The notes: a model not told the origin generated them from the letters alone. A stretch of DNA of 64,000 bases from Pontimicrobium aquaticum (GCF_005047595.1 NZ_SUPL01000007.1:62001-126000), one strand, 5' to 3'. Positions 22,108 through 32,046 are shown, numbered from the stretch's first letter. Made by a program: numbers and translations.

Positions 22108-22781
22108 ATTAGCGATTCGCCATTTAGGTTTGTGGTAAGCACATCGCTCATATAATCAAAGAAAGGTCTTATAGTTTTAAAAGAATCATCAACAGTATTT
22201 AGAAAATTTTTTGAGGTGACTTCTTTATCGGTAAATTTTCTAGTGAAAATGTACATTTTCTTTCTTATTAAGTCGATGTTTTCATGCTCCTTGTCAAAAC
22301 CTTTTGGAGCCGTTTTTAGCTCGTCGCCAACCAAATCTCCCCAGACTAATTTGAATTTCTTATTACTCATGATAGCTCTCATTTCTCTAGCATCCATTTC
22401 AAACTCTTTTCTTATTCTAAATAAGTCGTCTTTATTAGGTTGCCAAAAACCTGTAGCAATAAAACTTTCATTATTGGGCTGTATGTGTAAATAATAACCA
22501 CCTCTTAACTCAGGCTTTTTACGGTGAAAACTACCACCAAAGTGCGTTTTGTATGGTGTTTTGTCTTTTGAAAAACGAACATCTCGATAAATGCGAAACA
22601 TTTTTAGTTTATCAACTTCGTCATGCGTATTTAAACGCTCATATAATTGATTATAGAATTGTTTTACTTCTTTCTCTAGCTCTTTAAATTCAGGCTTATT
22701 ATCATTAAACCAATCACGATTATTATTCTTATCTAATCGTTTAAAAAAAGAGAAGACTTCTCTTGGAATTGTTTCGTTCAT
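22104..22781 (-). CDS. DUF2461 family protein
   Basis: 225 residues. Pattern of the family: FSFFKRLDKNNNRDWFNDNKPEF at the start, FRIYRDVRFSKDKTPYKTHFGGSF in the middle, GGYYLHIQPNNESFIATGFWQP, and a late KKMYIFTRKFTDKEV. Function unknown. Cytoplasmic, no motif of a known enzyme. Starts 34 bases after the truA stop on the same strand and may be in its transcript. Confidence 0.9.
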   Translation of the reverse strand: MNETIPREVFSFFKRLDKNNNRDWFNDNKPEFKELEKEVKQFYNQLYERLNTHDEVDKLKMFRIYRDVRFSKDKTPYKTHFGGSFHRKKPELRGGYYLHIQPNNESFIATGFWQPNKDDLFRIRKEFEMDAREMRAIMSNKKFKLVWGDLVGDELKTAPKGFDKEHENIDLIRKKMYIFTRKFTDKEVTSKNFLNTVDDSFKTIRPFFDYMSDVLTTNLNGESLI

Positions 22782-22815
22782 TTCAATTTTTTTTGTTTAA
22801 AATACAAAAAGCAAA

Positions 22816-23601
22816 CTACTCTTCAAATTTGATTTTATTGAGTATTAATCCTGAAGCTGGAGCAATATAATCCATTACTTCATTACTTTCGGATAATAAG
22901 CTTTTTTCAATATAGTTCAACGTTATTTCGCCTCGACCAAGTTTAATAAGCGCACCCATCATTAATCGTATTTGATTTCTTCCAAAACCTTTACCTACAA
23001 CTCTTAAAGTATATGTTTTATCAGGAAAAAAATTGGCAGTATATAACGTGTTTTCTGTAAGTTCACAAACTTCTAAAGTTCTATTATATATACCTTCATT
23101 TGTAGCCTTATAGCAGTAGGTTTTAAAATTATGTTTACCTTGAAATAATGTTGCTCCCTTTTTCATAAGTTCAATATCTAAATTGTCTAAAATGGTTGTC
23201 ATTATTGAGGCACAAAACGGATGGCATTTTTCTCCATAAGTGAATAGGTATATATACTCCTTTGTTTTAGAGCTTTGAATAATATTAAAATCTTCAGTGA
23301 CTTGTTGTATTGATAAAGCCCTAATATCTTGAGGCAAGTTCTTGTTGAACAAGTTTAAAAACTCAGTTTCATCTTCAATTTTATGATGCAGAAACAATTC
23401 AAAAGCAGCTTCATTAGCAGACACCATAGCATCGGTACGTCCAGCAGCCAATGTTTTAAAATAGCTGTCTTCAAGAATGTACTTAAACGTTCTATCAATC
23501 ATTAAATGAATGGTTTTTACCTTAGGTTGCTTTTGCCAACCATGAAACCGATAGCCTAAATACTGGAATTTTATGAGATAGAAATACTTCTTTATAAACA
23601 T
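22816..23601 (-). CDS. truA: tRNA pseudouridine synthase A
   Basis: 261 residues from the ATG at 23601; the frame continues 27 residues upstream with low-complexity hydrophobic sequence that is not part of the family. Shows YLIKFQYLGYRFHGWQKQP at the start and the catalytic-loop AAGRTDAMVSA (Asp as nucleophile; most TruA have GRTDAGVHA, so it is slightly divergent). It makes pseudouridine at positions 38-40 of tRNA anticodon stems. The truA start region overlaps nothing; the DUF1853 gene starts divergently 74 bases away. Confidence 0.85.
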   Translation of the reverse strand: MFIKKYFYLIKFQYLGYRFHGWQKQPKVKTIHLMIDRTFKYILEDSYFKTLAAGRTDAMVSANEAAFELFLHHKIEDETEFLNLFNKNLPQDIRALSIQQVTEDFNIIQSSKTKEYIYLFTYGEKCHPFCASIMTTILDNLDIELMKKGATLFQGKHNFKTYCYKATNEGIYNRTLEVCELTENTLYTANFFPDKTYTLRVVGKGFGRNQIRLMMGALIKLGRGEITLNYIEKSLLSESNEVMDYIAPASGLILNKIKFEE

Positions 23602-23675
23602 TTGAAAAAATTGAGTCTTTAAAAATTGAATGTACAAAAGAATTAGGAAATAGATTTGTATTTTCGAATTAACAA

Positions 23676-24494
23676 ATGACACTAACTACAAAACAAATTC
23701 AACGACATTTTGATGGATTTTTGCAAACACCTAGTTTGTGGGGTAATAGTGCTGTTTATGATTTACATCAGTTTAGTATTACCCAAAAATCTTTACCAAT
23801 AAATTCGCAAATTGATACAAAATTACGTCTAGGAAAATATATTGAGCGCTTTGTTTCTTTTCAATTGCAGCATGAAAAAACTACACAAATGCTTGCAGAA
23901 AACATACAAATTAAAAGAGATAATGTAACATTAGGCGAAATAGATTGCTTACTTGTTAAAGATAAAAAGCCAATACATTTAGAGGTTGTTTATAAGTTTT
24001 ATTTGTACGATGTGTTAGTTGGCAATACTGAAATAGAGCATTTTATAGGGCCCAATAGAAAAGATGCTTTAGTAGAAAAACTAAGCAAATTGAGGCATAA
24101 ACAGTTACCGCTGCTCTACTCTAAAGAATGCGAATCGTATTTAAAAACCCTGGATTTAAATGTATCAGAAATTGAACAACAAGTATATTTTAAAGCTCAA
24201 TTATTTATTCCATATGTAAAAAAAGAAATGCAACTGGAAACTTTAAATCAAAATTGTATTAGCGGATTTTATATCTATAAATACGAAATAGAACAGTTTT
24301 CAACTTGTAAATTTTACATACCAACAAAAAAAGATTGGCTGATAGTACCGCACCCAAATGTAAACTGGGCTAACTTTAATACTTTTAGGCATAAAATAAA
24401 CACCTATTTTACACGTGAATTTTCACCTATGGTTTGGGTAAAACACCCTTCTGGTGAGATAGAAAAACTATTTTTTGTTTGGTGGCACGCATAG
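23676..24494 (+). CDS. DUF1853 family protein
   Basis: 272 residues. Signature LQTPSLWGN near the start, then GKYIERFVSFQL and GEIDCLLVKDKKPIHLEVVYKFYLY, which looks like a PD-(D/E)XK nuclease core (D in EID, E in LEV, K displaced to YKF), and FIGPNRKDALVEKL. Biochemical role unknown. It ends 15 bases from the end of hisIE, convergent. Confidence 0.85.
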   Translation: MTLTTKQIQRHFDGFLQTPSLWGNSAVYDLHQFSITQKSLPINSQIDTKLRLGKYIERFVSFQLQHEKTTQMLAENIQIKRDNVTLGEIDCLLVKDKKPIHLEVVYKFYLYDVLVGNTEIEHFIGPNRKDALVEKLSKLRHKQLPLLYSKECESYLKTLDLNVSEIEQQVYFKAQLFIPYVKKEMQLETLNQNCISGFYIYKYEIEQFSTCKFYIPTKKDWLIVPHPNVNWANFNTFRHKINTYFTREFSPMVWVKHPSGEIEKLFFVWWHA

Positions 24495-24509
24495 CGTGTT
24501 TAAGCATGT

Positions 24510-25106
24510 TTAACTTTTGTGTCTTTCTTCAAGAACTTTCACTATATCTTTTAAAGTAAAACCTTTTGCTTGCAGTAAGATCAAATAGTGAAATAGTAAA
24601 TCGGCGCTTTCATTTAAAAACAGATTATCATTATTATCCTTAGCTTCAATAACCACTTCTACTGCCTCCTCTCCTACTTTTTGAGCCACTTTATTAATTC
24701 CTTTCTCAAATAACGAAGCAACATATGATTTTTTAGAATCAGCATTTTTTATTCGGTCTTCAATCGTGTTTTCTAATTTAGAGATGAAACCAAAATTTTG
24801 TTTGTTTGCTTCATTCCAACAGGTATCAGTTCCTTTATGACATGTTGGTCCTTGAGGATTCACTTTTATTAAAAGTGTATCATTGTCACAGTCGTTTTTT
24901 ATGGATATAAGATCTAAAAAATTACCACTTTCTTCACCTTTCATCCATAATCGTTGCTTGCTTCTACTAAAAAAAGTGACTCTTTTTGAGTCTATTGTTT
25001 GCTCTAATGCTTCAGCATTCATATAACCAAGCATAAGTACCGTTTTGGTTTCTGCATCTTGGATGATTGCTGGAATGAGTCCTTCTGAATTATATTTTAT
25101 TTCCAT
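24510..25106 (-). CDS. hisI: Histidine biosynthesis bifunctional protein HisIE
   Basis: 198 residues with two enzymes of the pathway. N-terminal phosphoribosyl-AMP cyclohydrolase (1-about 105): MLGYMNAEAL, FFSRSKQRLWMKGEESG and the zinc-binding GPTCHKGTDTC. C-terminal phosphoribosyl-ATP pyrophosphatase (about 110-198): KVGEEAVEVVIEAKD. Together they carry out steps 2 and 3. It is the last gene of the his operon, starting inside the end of the receiver-like gene (17-base overlap). Confidence 0.95.
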   Translation of the reverse strand: MEIKYNSEGLIPAIIQDAETKTVLMLGYMNAEALEQTIDSKRVTFFSRSKQRLWMKGEESGNFLDLISIKNDCDNDTLLIKVNPQGPTCHKGTDTCWNEANKQNFGFISKLENTIEDRIKNADSKKSYVASLFEKGINKVAQKVGEEAVEVVIEAKDNNDNLFLNESADLLFHYLILLQAKGFTLKDIVKVLEERHKS

Positions 25107-25443
25107 TATCTTTTTTATTTATATAACTTATATAGTTATTTAATAATCCTCTTATTTGTTCTGCAGCGACTGGATTTGCTGAATGTACTTTAAATTGTAA
25201 GTTTCTTAAATCTAATCCTGATTCATATACCAACCATTTAGCAGCAGCATAACCATCAGGTGCGATCTCTCCTCTATTATCTAAACCCAAATCATTATCA
25301 AAACTTATGAATTCTGGCAGACCATTTTTCTTAATATAATTAATGAAAGCATCATAAGTTCTTACAATATCAAACTCCGACTCTTGGGATTTATCATAAA
25401 CCATTTCTATAGTTCTTATATCATCTAAAAATAGTTTTTTCAT
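25090..25443 (-). CDS. Receiver-like (cREC-type) protein inside the his operon
   Basis: 117 residues. [10 protein letters not shown] at the start and [10 protein letters not shown] (about 47-56) recall the acidic pocket and phospho-acceptor strand of response-regulator receivers, but the order matches the compact cyclic-phosphate-processing receiver-like family: LDDxR, then SFDxDLG, then a C-terminal HSANP segment. No output domain. It lies between hisF (ATGA overlap) and hisIE (17-base overlap), so it is certainly co-expressed with them. A link to a phosphoribosyl intermediate or regulation is possible but not shown. Confidence 0.72.
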   Translation of the reverse strand: MKKLFLDDIRTIEMVYDKSQESEFDIVRTYDAFINYIKKNGLPEFISFDNDLGLDNRGEIAPDGYAAAKWLVYESGLDLRNLQFKVHSANPVAAEQIRGLLNNYISYINKKDNGNKI

Positions 25444-26195
25444 AGTCTTACTTCTATATTATTATTTCTTAATTCTTCTTTTAGTTCTTTAATTGGGATC
25501 TCACCAAAATGAAACACACTTGCTGCCAAGGCAGCATCAGTTTTACCCTCAGTAAAGACATCCACAAAATGTTGCTTCGTCCCTGCACCTCCAGAGGCTA
25601 TAATAGGAATATTAACTGTGTTCGATAACTTTGATAAAGCCTCATTAGCAAAACCATTTTTGGTACCATCATGATTCATAGATGTAAATAGAATCTCTCC
25701 AGCGCCACGTTGCTCCACTTCCTTAGCCCAATCAAATAATCGAATTTCAGTAGGAATAGTTCCTCCAGCTAAATGAACAAACCAATCATTGTCAATTTGT
25801 TTGGCATCAATAGCTACAACAATACACTGAGATCCAAATTTATTTGATAACTCATTAATTAAATCAGGATGTTTAACTGCTGACGAGTTAATCGATATTT
25901 TGTCTGCACCATGTTTTAATAATGCATCAACATCTTCAACAGATGAAATACCACCTCCAACTGTAAAAGGAATATTTACCTGCTCAGCAACTCGCAAAAC
26001 CATTTCTAGAGTTGTTGCTCTTCCTTCAAGTGTCGCTGAGATGTCTAAAAACACAAGTTCGTCTGCACCTTCTATGGCATATTGTTTAGCTAATTCAACA
26101 GGGTCACCTGCATCAATTAAATTTACGAAATTGACACCTTTAACAGTTCTTCCGTTTTTAATATCCAGACATGGTATGATACGTTTTGCTAGCAT
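25440..26195 (-). CDS. hisF: Imidazole glycerol phosphate synthase subunit HisF
   Basis: 251 residues, standard length. TIM barrel with catalytic Asp in [15 protein letters not shown] (Asp11) and in VVAIDAKQ, phosphate-binding [10 protein letters not shown] and ASGGAGT. Together with HisH it turns PRFAR and ammonia into imidazole glycerol phosphate and AICAR. One base separates it from hisA. Confidence 0.96.
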   Translation of the reverse strand: MLAKRIIPCLDIKNGRTVKGVNFVNLIDAGDPVELAKQYAIEGADELVFLDISATLEGRATTLEMVLRVAEQVNIPFTVGGGISSVEDVDALLKHGADKISINSSAVKHPDLINELSNKFGSQCIVVAIDAKQIDNDWFVHLAGGTIPTEIRLFDWAKEVEQRGAGEILFTSMNHDGTKNGFANEALSKLSNTVNIPIIASGGAGTKQHFVDVFTEGKTDAALAASVFHFGEIPIKELKEELRNNNIEVRL

Positions 26196-26196
26196 G

Positions 26197-27000
26197 TTAG
26201 TTGCTTAATATAAATTGTTCTAATTGTTTTAAACTGATTCGGTTTTCATAGATTGCTTTCCCTATAATGACGCCTTCGCAACCCAATTCTTTGAGCTTTG
26301 GTAATTCATTATAAGTTGAAATGCCTCCAGAAGCTATGAGTTTAATTTTGTTTGTCACCTTGAGCGTAGTCGAAAGGTCTTTTTCCTTATAACGAAATTT
26401 CTCGTCGCTTTGCTCTGTCGAAATGACATTACATTCATTCAAAATTCTTCTATATAAACTAAACGAAGGCCCTTCAAGCATGCCATCTTTAGAAATATCT
26501 GTACAAATCACATATTTGATGCCCTTAGATTGATAGTTTTTTATAAATGGAATAACCTCTAAACTACTTTCTTCTTGCCAACCAGAAATTGCAATTTTTT
26601 CATTATTGCAATCTGCACCAAGAATTATTTTATCAGAACCATAAGTTTCAATCCAAGAATTAAACACTTCAGGGTTCTTAACTGCAATACTACCTCCAGT
26701 TATTTGATTTGCACCAGATTCAAAAGCAATTTTCAAGTCTTCATTTGACTTTAAGCCTCCTCCAAAATCTACCTTTAAATTTGTTTTAGTTGTTACTTGC
26801 TCTAAAACTTTATAGTTAACTATATGACTCGCTTTAGCACCATCTAAGTCAACTACGTGCAAAAACTCAATTCCTGAATCTTCAAATAGCTTTGCAACTT
26901 CTAAAGGATTTTCATTATACACTTTTTTTGTGTTATAATCTCCTTTGGTAAGCCTTACACACTTTCCTTCTATGATATCTATTGCTGGTATTATTCTCAT
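26197..27000 (-). CDS. hisA: HisA (phosphoribosyl-formimino-AICAR-ribotide isomerase) carrying an in-frame palindromic insert
   Basis: 267 residues, about 25 longer than usual (around 240-245). TIM barrel with the two catalytic acids in place: Asp8 ([14 protein letters not shown]) and Asp168 ([14 protein letters not shown]). Phosphate-binding DFGGGLKS and LIASGGIS are intact. Residues about 191-216, between LYRRILNEC and KIKLIASGG, have no counterpart in the family and are encoded by a palindromic repeat (26353-26428). The frame is kept through it, so the protein is probably functional, with an extra loop after barrel helix 6. Fourth step of histidine synthesis. Confidence 0.93.
   Translation of the reverse strand: MRIIPAIDIIEGKCVRLTKGDYNTKKVYNENPLEVAKLFEDSGIEFLHVVDLDGAKASHIVNYKVLEQVTTKTNLKVDFGGGLKSNEDLKIAFESGANQITGGSIAVKNPEVFNSWIETYGSDKIILGADCNNEKIAISGWQEESSLEVIPFIKNYQSKGIKYVICTDISKDGMLEGPSFSLYRRILNECNVISTEQSDEKFRYKEKDLSTTLKVTNKIKLIASGGISTYNELPKLKELGCEGVIIGKAIYENRISLKQLEQFILSN
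26353..26428. repeat. Palindromic repeat inserted in hisA (RPE-like)
   Basis: TGTCACCTTGAGCGTAGTCG (start at 26353) and an imperfect inverted counterpart ending TTTGCTCTGTCGAAATGACA (26428), with TGTCA/TGACA ends. The segment TGAGCGTAGTCGAA recurs exactly in the intergenic repeat at 31137-31163 (opposite strand). 76 bp, about 26 codons, inserted in frame like Rickettsia palindromic elements. Confidence 0.8.
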
Positions 27001-27006
27001 ATCTAT

Positions 27007-27074
27007 TTCCTGCGAAGGCAGGAATCTTTTTTAATTAATAATTTATTGATGTGGATTCCTGCCTTTGCAGGAAT
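27007..27074. repeat. Two inverted copies of a TTCCTGC palindrome between hisA and hisH
   Basis: TTCCTGCGAAGGCAGGAA (27007-27024) and ATTCCTGCCTTTGCAGGAAT (27055-27074) are each hairpins, and one is essentially the reverse complement of the other. The stretch between hisH and hisA contains nothing else. It may form a large hairpin in the his mRNA. Confidence 0.75.
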
Positions 27075-27088
27075 GACAAACCAAGTTT

Positions 27089-27670
27089 TTACATTTTAAT
27101 AAAATTTTTTAATAATTGTTCTCCTGCACTACTGCTTTTCTCTGGGTGAAATTGAACACCATAAAAGTTGTCTTTTTGCAATGCCGAAGCATAATCAACT
27201 TCATAGTGCGTTGTAGCAATAGCTTCCTCACATTGTTCAGCATAATAACTATGCACCAAATACATATACTCACCCTCTAAAATATCTTTAAACAAACTGG
27301 ATTTTAAATTTGAAATGGTATTCCAGCCCATTTGAGGCACTTTAACAGCATGGGTAAACTTTTTAACATCAACATTAAAAATGCCTAAACCTTTAGTATT
27401 ACTTTCTTCTGTATGTTGACACATGAGTTGCATACCCAAACAGATGCCAAGCACAGGTTGCTTTAACGTTGGTATTAGTTGATCCAATCCAGATGCTTTA
27501 AGCATTTTTATAGCATGACCAGCTTCTCCTACTCCTGGAAAAATAACTTTGTCAGCTTGTTTTATGATGTCTGCATTATTCGTTAATAAGGCCTCATAAC
27601 CCAAACGCTTAAAAGCAAATTGAATGCTTTTAATATTACCTGCTCCATAATCTATTATTGCAATTTTCAT
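27089..27670 (-). CDS. hisH: Imidazole glycerol phosphate synthase subunit HisH (glutaminase)
   Basis: 193 residues, class I glutamine amidotransferase. [16 protein letters not shown] start, oxyanion PGVGEAG, nucleophile Cys in GICLGMQLM, and catalytic His-Glu in VQFHPEKS. It supplies ammonia to HisF. Shares one base with the end of hisB. An 88-base gap with palindromic repeats separates it from hisA, unlike the tight packing elsewhere in the operon. Confidence 0.96.
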   Translation of the reverse strand: MKIAIIDYGAGNIKSIQFAFKRLGYEALLTNNADIIKQADKVIFPGVGEAGHAIKMLKASGLDQLIPTLKQPVLGICLGMQLMCQHTEESNTKGLGIFNVDVKKFTHAVKVPQMGWNTISNLKSSLFKDILEGEYMYLVHSYYAEQCEEAIATTHYEVDYASALQKDNFYGVQFHPEKSSSAGEQLLKNFIKM

Positions 27671-28803
27671 TATAGCATACCTTTGGTTGATGGCAAAATC
27701 ATTTTCTCTAAATCACGTTTGACTGCCATTTTAATTGCTTTTGCAAACGCTTTAAAAATGGCTTCTATTTTATGGTGTTCATTGGTGCCTTCAGCTTTAA
27801 TGTTTAAATTACATTTGGCTCCATCTGTAAACGATTTAAAGAAATGCATAAACATTTCAGTTGGCATTTTTCCTATCATTTCACGTTTAAATTCTGTTTC
27901 CCAAACCAACCAGTTACGTCCACCAAAATCAATAGCTACTTGCGCTAAACAATCGTCCATTGGTAAGCAAAATCCGTAACGTTCAATACCTAATTTATCG
28001 CCTAAAACCTGATTAAACAATTCACCTAAAGCAATGGCAGTGTCTTCAATGGTGTGGTGTTCGTCAATTTCTAAATCGCCATCAACATTTATATCTAAAT
28101 CCATTTGCCCATGACGTGCAATTTGATCTAACATATGATCAAAAAAGGCAATTCCTGTATCAATGTTGCTTTTTCCAGTGCCATCAAGATTTAGCGAGAT
28201 CTCTATTTTGGTTTCATTAGTATTTCGTGTAATAGTTCCTGTTCGTTCTTTAGCTTTTAAGAATTTATAGATGTCTTCCCAATCATTGGTTTCAAGAGCT
28301 ATAAAGCTATCCAACTCTTCACGTTTGACTGTTATTTCATTGGTACCAAGATTTGTATTATCATTAATATAAATCCCTTTTGCATTTAGATTTTTTGCCA
28401 ATTCGATATCTGTTAAACGGTCTCCTATCACAAAAGAATTTTCTAAATCATAATCCTCTGAAAAGTATTTGGTCAACAAACCAGTATTTGGTTTTCTTGT
28501 TGGCTCATTGTCTTTTGCAAACGTTTTATCAATAAATTGTTCTTCAAAAACCACACCTTCGCTTTTAAATGTATCTATAACAAAATTATGAACTGGCCAA
28601 AAGATGTTTTCTGGGTAAACTTCTGTACCTAAACCATCTTGATTAGTAATCATCACGATTTCAAAATCCAATTCCTTGCATATTTTACTCATGTATTGAA
28701 ACACTTTTGGATAGAAAATAAGTTTATCAAAAGAATCAATTTGTTCATCAGCTGGCTCTTTTATTAAAGTTCCGTCTCTGTCTATAAATAGTACTCGTTT
28801 CAT
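27670..28803 (-). CDS. hisB: Bifunctional histidinol-phosphatase / imidazoleglycerol-phosphate dehydratase
   Basis: 377 residues, the fused form. N-terminal HAD phosphatase (1-about 170): [19 protein letters not shown], and [16 protein letters not shown]-terminal IGP dehydratase (about 185-377): [30 protein letters not shown], and the late [14 protein letters not shown] with metal-binding His residues. It does steps 6 and 8 of the pathway. Confidence 0.96.
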   Translation of the reverse strand: MKRVLFIDRDGTLIKEPADEQIDSFDKLIFYPKVFQYMSKICKELDFEIVMITNQDGLGTEVYPENIFWPVHNFVIDTFKSEGVVFEEQFIDKTFAKDNEPTRKPNTGLLTKYFSEDYDLENSFVIGDRLTDIELAKNLNAKGIYINDNTNLGTNEITVKREELDSFIALETNDWEDIYKFLKAKERTGTITRNTNETKIEISLNLDGTGKSNIDTGIAFFDHMLDQIARHGQMDLDINVDGDLEIDEHHTIEDTAIALGELFNQVLGDKLGIERYGFCLPMDDCLAQVAIDFGGRNWLVWETEFKREMIGKMPTEMFMHFFKSFTDGAKCNLNIKAEGTNEHHKIEAIFKAFAKAIKMAVKRDLEKMILPSTKGML

Positions 28804-28805
28804 AA

Positions 28806-29840
28806 TTATATTGTCTTTAAAGCTTCAATTAGTTTTTTATTTTCTATTTGAGAACCAATGGTAAATCGTAGACAATTTTCGCAACCTGGTTGATTGGTTC
28901 TGTTTCTAACGACTATTCCCTTATTTATTAATTCGTTATATCTTTTTGTGGCATCATCAACTTTTACCAATACAAAATTAGCATCTGATGGATAAATTTG
29001 CTCAATAAATGGTATGGTTTTTAATTCTGAATTAATAAAGTTGCGTTGTTCTAAAATTGTCTTTATTTCTGTTTCAACTTCACTAGGTTTGGATAACCGT
29101 TTTAAAGCTCTTTGTTGAGTTAATTCGTTAACGTTATATGGAGGTTTTATTTTATTTAAAATTGAAACAATTTCTTTGGAGGCATAGCATATACCCAATC
29201 GTATTCCTGCCATTCCATAAGCTTTTGATAAGGTTTGAGTCACAATTAGATTTGGAAATTCTTCTAACCTGTTTAACCAACTTCTTTGCTCAGAGAAATC
29301 TATATAAGCTTCATCAATTACGACAATACCGTTGAATTTATTTAGTAATGTTTCAACATCTTTTGGATTAAAATTATTACCACTTGGATTGTTAGGCGAA
29401 CATAAAAATAGAATCTTTGAATTCTGATTTGCAGAACTTAGAACTTCATCAACCTTAGGTTGAAATATTTCTGATAAATTTACTTTAATAATGTCTATTG
29501 CATTAACATTAGCTAACACTTCATACATGCCATAGGTTGGTGGTAATGTGATTACATTGTCTCTATTTGGTTCACAAAATGCTCTGAAAATTAAGTCTAA
29601 AACTTCGTCACTTCCATTCCCAAGCAAAATATTTTCTTTTGATACCCCTTTTTGTTTTGCTAAAATGGTTTTTAGGCTGCTTTGTTGTGGATCAGGATAA
29701 CGATTAACACCATTATTAAAAGGGTTTTCATTAGCATCAAGAAACACCATATTTGTAGTTGCATCTTTATAGTCATCTCTTGCTGAAGAATAAGGCTTTA
29801 ATGCTTTAATATTATCTCTTATGAAATCTTGAATATTCAT
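28806..29840 (-). CDS. hisC: Histidinol-phosphate aminotransferase
   Basis: 344 residues, class I/II PLP aminotransferase. DANENPF and YPDPQ at the start, [36 protein letters not shown] Lys in [16 protein letters not shown] and the distal Arg in RFTIG. It overlaps hisD by four bases. Confidence 0.96.
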   Translation of the reverse strand: MNIQDFIRDNIKALKPYSSARDDYKDATTNMVFLDANENPFNNGVNRYPDPQQSSLKTILAKQKGVSKENILLGNGSDEVLDLIFRAFCEPNRDNVITLPPTYGMYEVLANVNAIDIIKVNLSEIFQPKVDEVLSSANQNSKILFLCSPNNPSGNNFNPKDVETLLNKFNGIVVIDEAYIDFSEQRSWLNRLEEFPNLIVTQTLSKAYGMAGIRLGICYASKEIVSILNKIKPPYNVNELTQQRALKRLSKPSEVETEIKTILEQRNFINSELKTIPFIEQIYPSDANFVLVKVDDATKRYNELINKGIVVRNRTNQPGCENCLRFTIGSQIENKKLIEALKTI

Positions 29841-31123
29841 TTCTTTAAATCTTTTAATCTGATTGAAACGGCATTTTTATGTGCTTGTAAGCCTTCAGCT
29901 TCTGCCATTAACTCAATAGTTTCTCCTATGTTTAATAATCCTTCTTTATTAATTTTTTGAAATGTTATACTCTTTGTGAAACTATCCAAATTCACACCCG
30001 AATATGCTTTTGAAAACCCATTAGTTGGTAAGGTATGATTGGTTCCTGAAGCGTAATCGCCAGCACTTTCAGGTGTATAATTTCCAATAAATACTGAACC
30101 AGCATTTATGATGTTATCTACAAAAAAAGTATTGTTCATTGTTGAAATAATTAAATGTTCTGGACCATAATCATTAATTAACTCTAAAGCTTCCTCGACA
30201 TTTTCGATTAAGAATGCCTTTGAATTTTGCAATGCTTTTTGTGCAATATCTTTTCTTGGAAGATATTGAAGTTGATTTTCAATTTCATCTTCAACTTTTT
30301 TAATGAGATTTTTTGAATCAGAAACCAAAATAACTTGACTATCTGTACCATGTTCAGCTTGACTTAACAAATCAGAAGCTACATAAGTAGCGTTAGCAGA
30401 ATCATCTGCAACAACCAACAATTCGCTAGGTCCAGCAGGCATATCTATGGCTACACCATATTTGGTTGACAGCTGTTTAGCAACAGTAACAAACTGATTT
30501 CCTGGCCCGAATATTTTATATACCTTAGGAATAGCATCTGTTCCAAAGGTTAATCCAGCAATCGCTTGAATACCTCCAGCTTTCACAATTTTTGTTACAC
30601 CACATAACTGTGCTGTATATAAAATTTCTTTAGCAATCGCACCCTCTTTATTTGGTGGTGAACATAAAATAATTTCTTTACATCCAGCAATTTGAGCTGG
30701 AACAGCAAGCATCAAAACTGTTGAAAATAAAGGTGCTGTACCTCCAGGTATATACAAACCAATTTTTTCAATAGGTCTCTTTTCTTGCCAGCATAAAACA
30801 CCTCTTGCTGTTTCAATTTCTACTTTAGCTGTTTTTTGAGCTTTATGAAACGTTTCTATATTTAGCTTTGCTTTTTTTATAGCATTTTTTAATTCTATTG
30901 AAACACTATTTGATGCCTTATTTATTTCTTCTTCTGAAACAATACAATCATCAAGTTCAACGCCATCAAATATTGAAGTGTATTTAGCAACTGCAAAATC
31001 TCCATGTTGCTGCACATCTTGAAATATTTGATTGACTGTATTCTCAATATCTTCAATAGATTGAGTTGGTCTTTGAAGTAATGCTGACCAATCTTCTTTT
31101 TTCGGGTTTACTATTGTTTTCAT
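29837..31123 (-). CDS. hisD: Histidinol dehydrogenase
   Basis: 428 residues from the ATG at 31123. A GTG at 31141 would extend it by six residues, but this extension runs into the palindromic repeat at 31137-31163, so I prefer the ATG. Signature motifs: IGLYIPGGTAPLFSTVLMLAVPAQIAGC (in part, 125-150), GGIQAIAGLTFGT, GPGNQFVTVAK, DMPAGPSELLV, LLSQAEHGTDSQ. Zinc ligands fall in QAEHG and the DYASGTNH segment. Oxidises histidinol to histidine in two steps. Confidence 0.95.
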   Translation of the reverse strand: MKTIVNPKKEDWSALLQRPTQSIEDIENTVNQIFQDVQQHGDFAVAKYTSIFDGVELDDCIVSEEEINKASNSVSIELKNAIKKAKLNIETFHKAQKTAKVEIETARGVLCWQEKRPIEKIGLYIPGGTAPLFSTVLMLAVPAQIAGCKEIILCSPPNKEGAIAKEILYTAQLCGVTKIVKAGGIQAIAGLTFGTDAIPKVYKIFGPGNQFVTVAKQLSTKYGVAIDMPAGPSELLVVADDSANATYVASDLLSQAEHGTDSQVILVSDSKNLIKKVEDEIENQLQYLPRKDIAQKALQNSKAFLIENVEEALELINDYGPEHLIISTMNNTFFVDNIINAGSVFIGNYTPESAGDYASGTNHTLPTNGFSKAYSGVNLDSFTKSITFQKINKEGLLNIGETIELMAEAEGLQAHKNAVSIRLKDLKK

Positions 31124-31136
31124 TTTTAGGTTTTTA

Positions 31137-31163
31137 GACACTTCGACTACGCTCAGTGTGACA
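31137..31163. repeat. Palindromic repeat between hisG and hisD
   Basis: The palindrome ACACT / AGTGT (31138-31142, 31155-31159) encloses TCGACTACGCTC. Its complement shares TGAGCGTAGTCGAA with the insert in hisA, so both belong to one family. It may attenuate or process the his mRNA. Confidence 0.75.
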
Positions 31164-31172
31164 ATTATCGTG

Positions 31173-32030
31173 TTATAGCACCATTTTTTCGATTGGACAA
31201 ACTAATATGCCTTGAGCGCCTTTTAACTTTAGCTCATCAATAATTTCCCAGAATTGATTTTTATTTATGACTGTGTGCACTGAGCTCCATCCTTTTTCGG
31301 CTAATGGCAAAACCGTTGGACTTTTCATTCCTGGCAACACTTTAATGATGTCATCTAATTTATCATTAGGAGCATTTAACAATACATATTTTGATGCTCT
31401 ACCTTTTAAAACCGATTGAATTCTGAACTGAATTTTATTTAAAATCTCTTGGTTTTCAGCAGAAATTAAGGGAGATACTGCTAAAACAGCTTCAGAATTT
31501 AAGATGACTTCTTTCTCAACCAAATTGTTTTTAAAGAGTGTGCTTCCACTTGACACAATATCCACAATGGCATCAGCAAGTCCAATATTTGGAGCAATTT
31601 CAACTGAGCCATTAATAATATGCAAATCTGCTTTTACATTATTTTTCTTGAGGAATTGGTTCACTGTATTTGGGTAAGACGTCGCAATGCGCTTGTCTTC
31701 TAAGTCCTCTATGCTATTGTATTTATCAGATTTAGGAAGAGCAATACTAACGCGACATTTAGAAAAGCCTAGCTTTTCAACAAATTGTATATCATTTCCT
31801 TTTTCAATTAATACATTTTTACCTATAATGGCTGCATCTACCACACCATCTCTTAAGTATTGTGGTATATCACCATTACGCAAGTAAAAGACTTCTAAAG
31901 GGAAATTGTTAGCTGAAGCCTTAAGTTGGTCTTTTCCATTATCAATAGAAATACCAATGTCTTTTAGAAGCCTCATAGAGTCTTCGTTAAGTCTTCCTGA
32001 TTTTTGAACAGCAATTTTTAATTTACTCAT
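31173..32030 (-). CDS. hisG: ATP phosphoribosyltransferase, long form
   Basis: 285 residues, the long form with a C-terminal regulatory domain (about 210-285), so it should be feedback-inhibited by histidine without HisZ. Motifs: KLKIAVQKSGRLNEDSMRLLKD at the start and the phosphate-binding VDIVSSGSTLFKNNL. It catalyses the first committed step. It is the first gene of the his operon and follows an attenuator leader. Confidence 0.96.
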   Translation of the reverse strand: MSKLKIAVQKSGRLNEDSMRLLKDIGISIDNGKDQLKASANNFPLEVFYLRNGDIPQYLRDGVVDAAIIGKNVLIEKGNDIQFVEKLGFSKCRVSIALPKSDKYNSIEDLEDKRIATSYPNTVNQFLKKNNVKADLHIINGSVEIAPNIGLADAIVDIVSSGSTLFKNNLVEKEVILNSEAVLAVSPLISAENQEILNKIQFRIQSVLKGRASKYVLLNAPNDKLDDIIKVLPGMKSPTVLPLAEKGWSSVHTVINKNQFWEIIDELKLKGAQGILVCPIEKMVL

Positions 32031-32046
32031 TTTTGTTTTTTTATGT

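Noticed and set aside
26197-27000. hisA as a frameshifted or disrupted gene
   Set aside because: The frame stays open and both catalytic acids and phosphate-binding loops are intact; only an extra loop is added.
29837-31141. Longer hisD starting at a GTG (31141)
   Set aside because: The extension is encoded by the intergenic palindromic repeat; ATG at 31123 gives the usual N-terminus.
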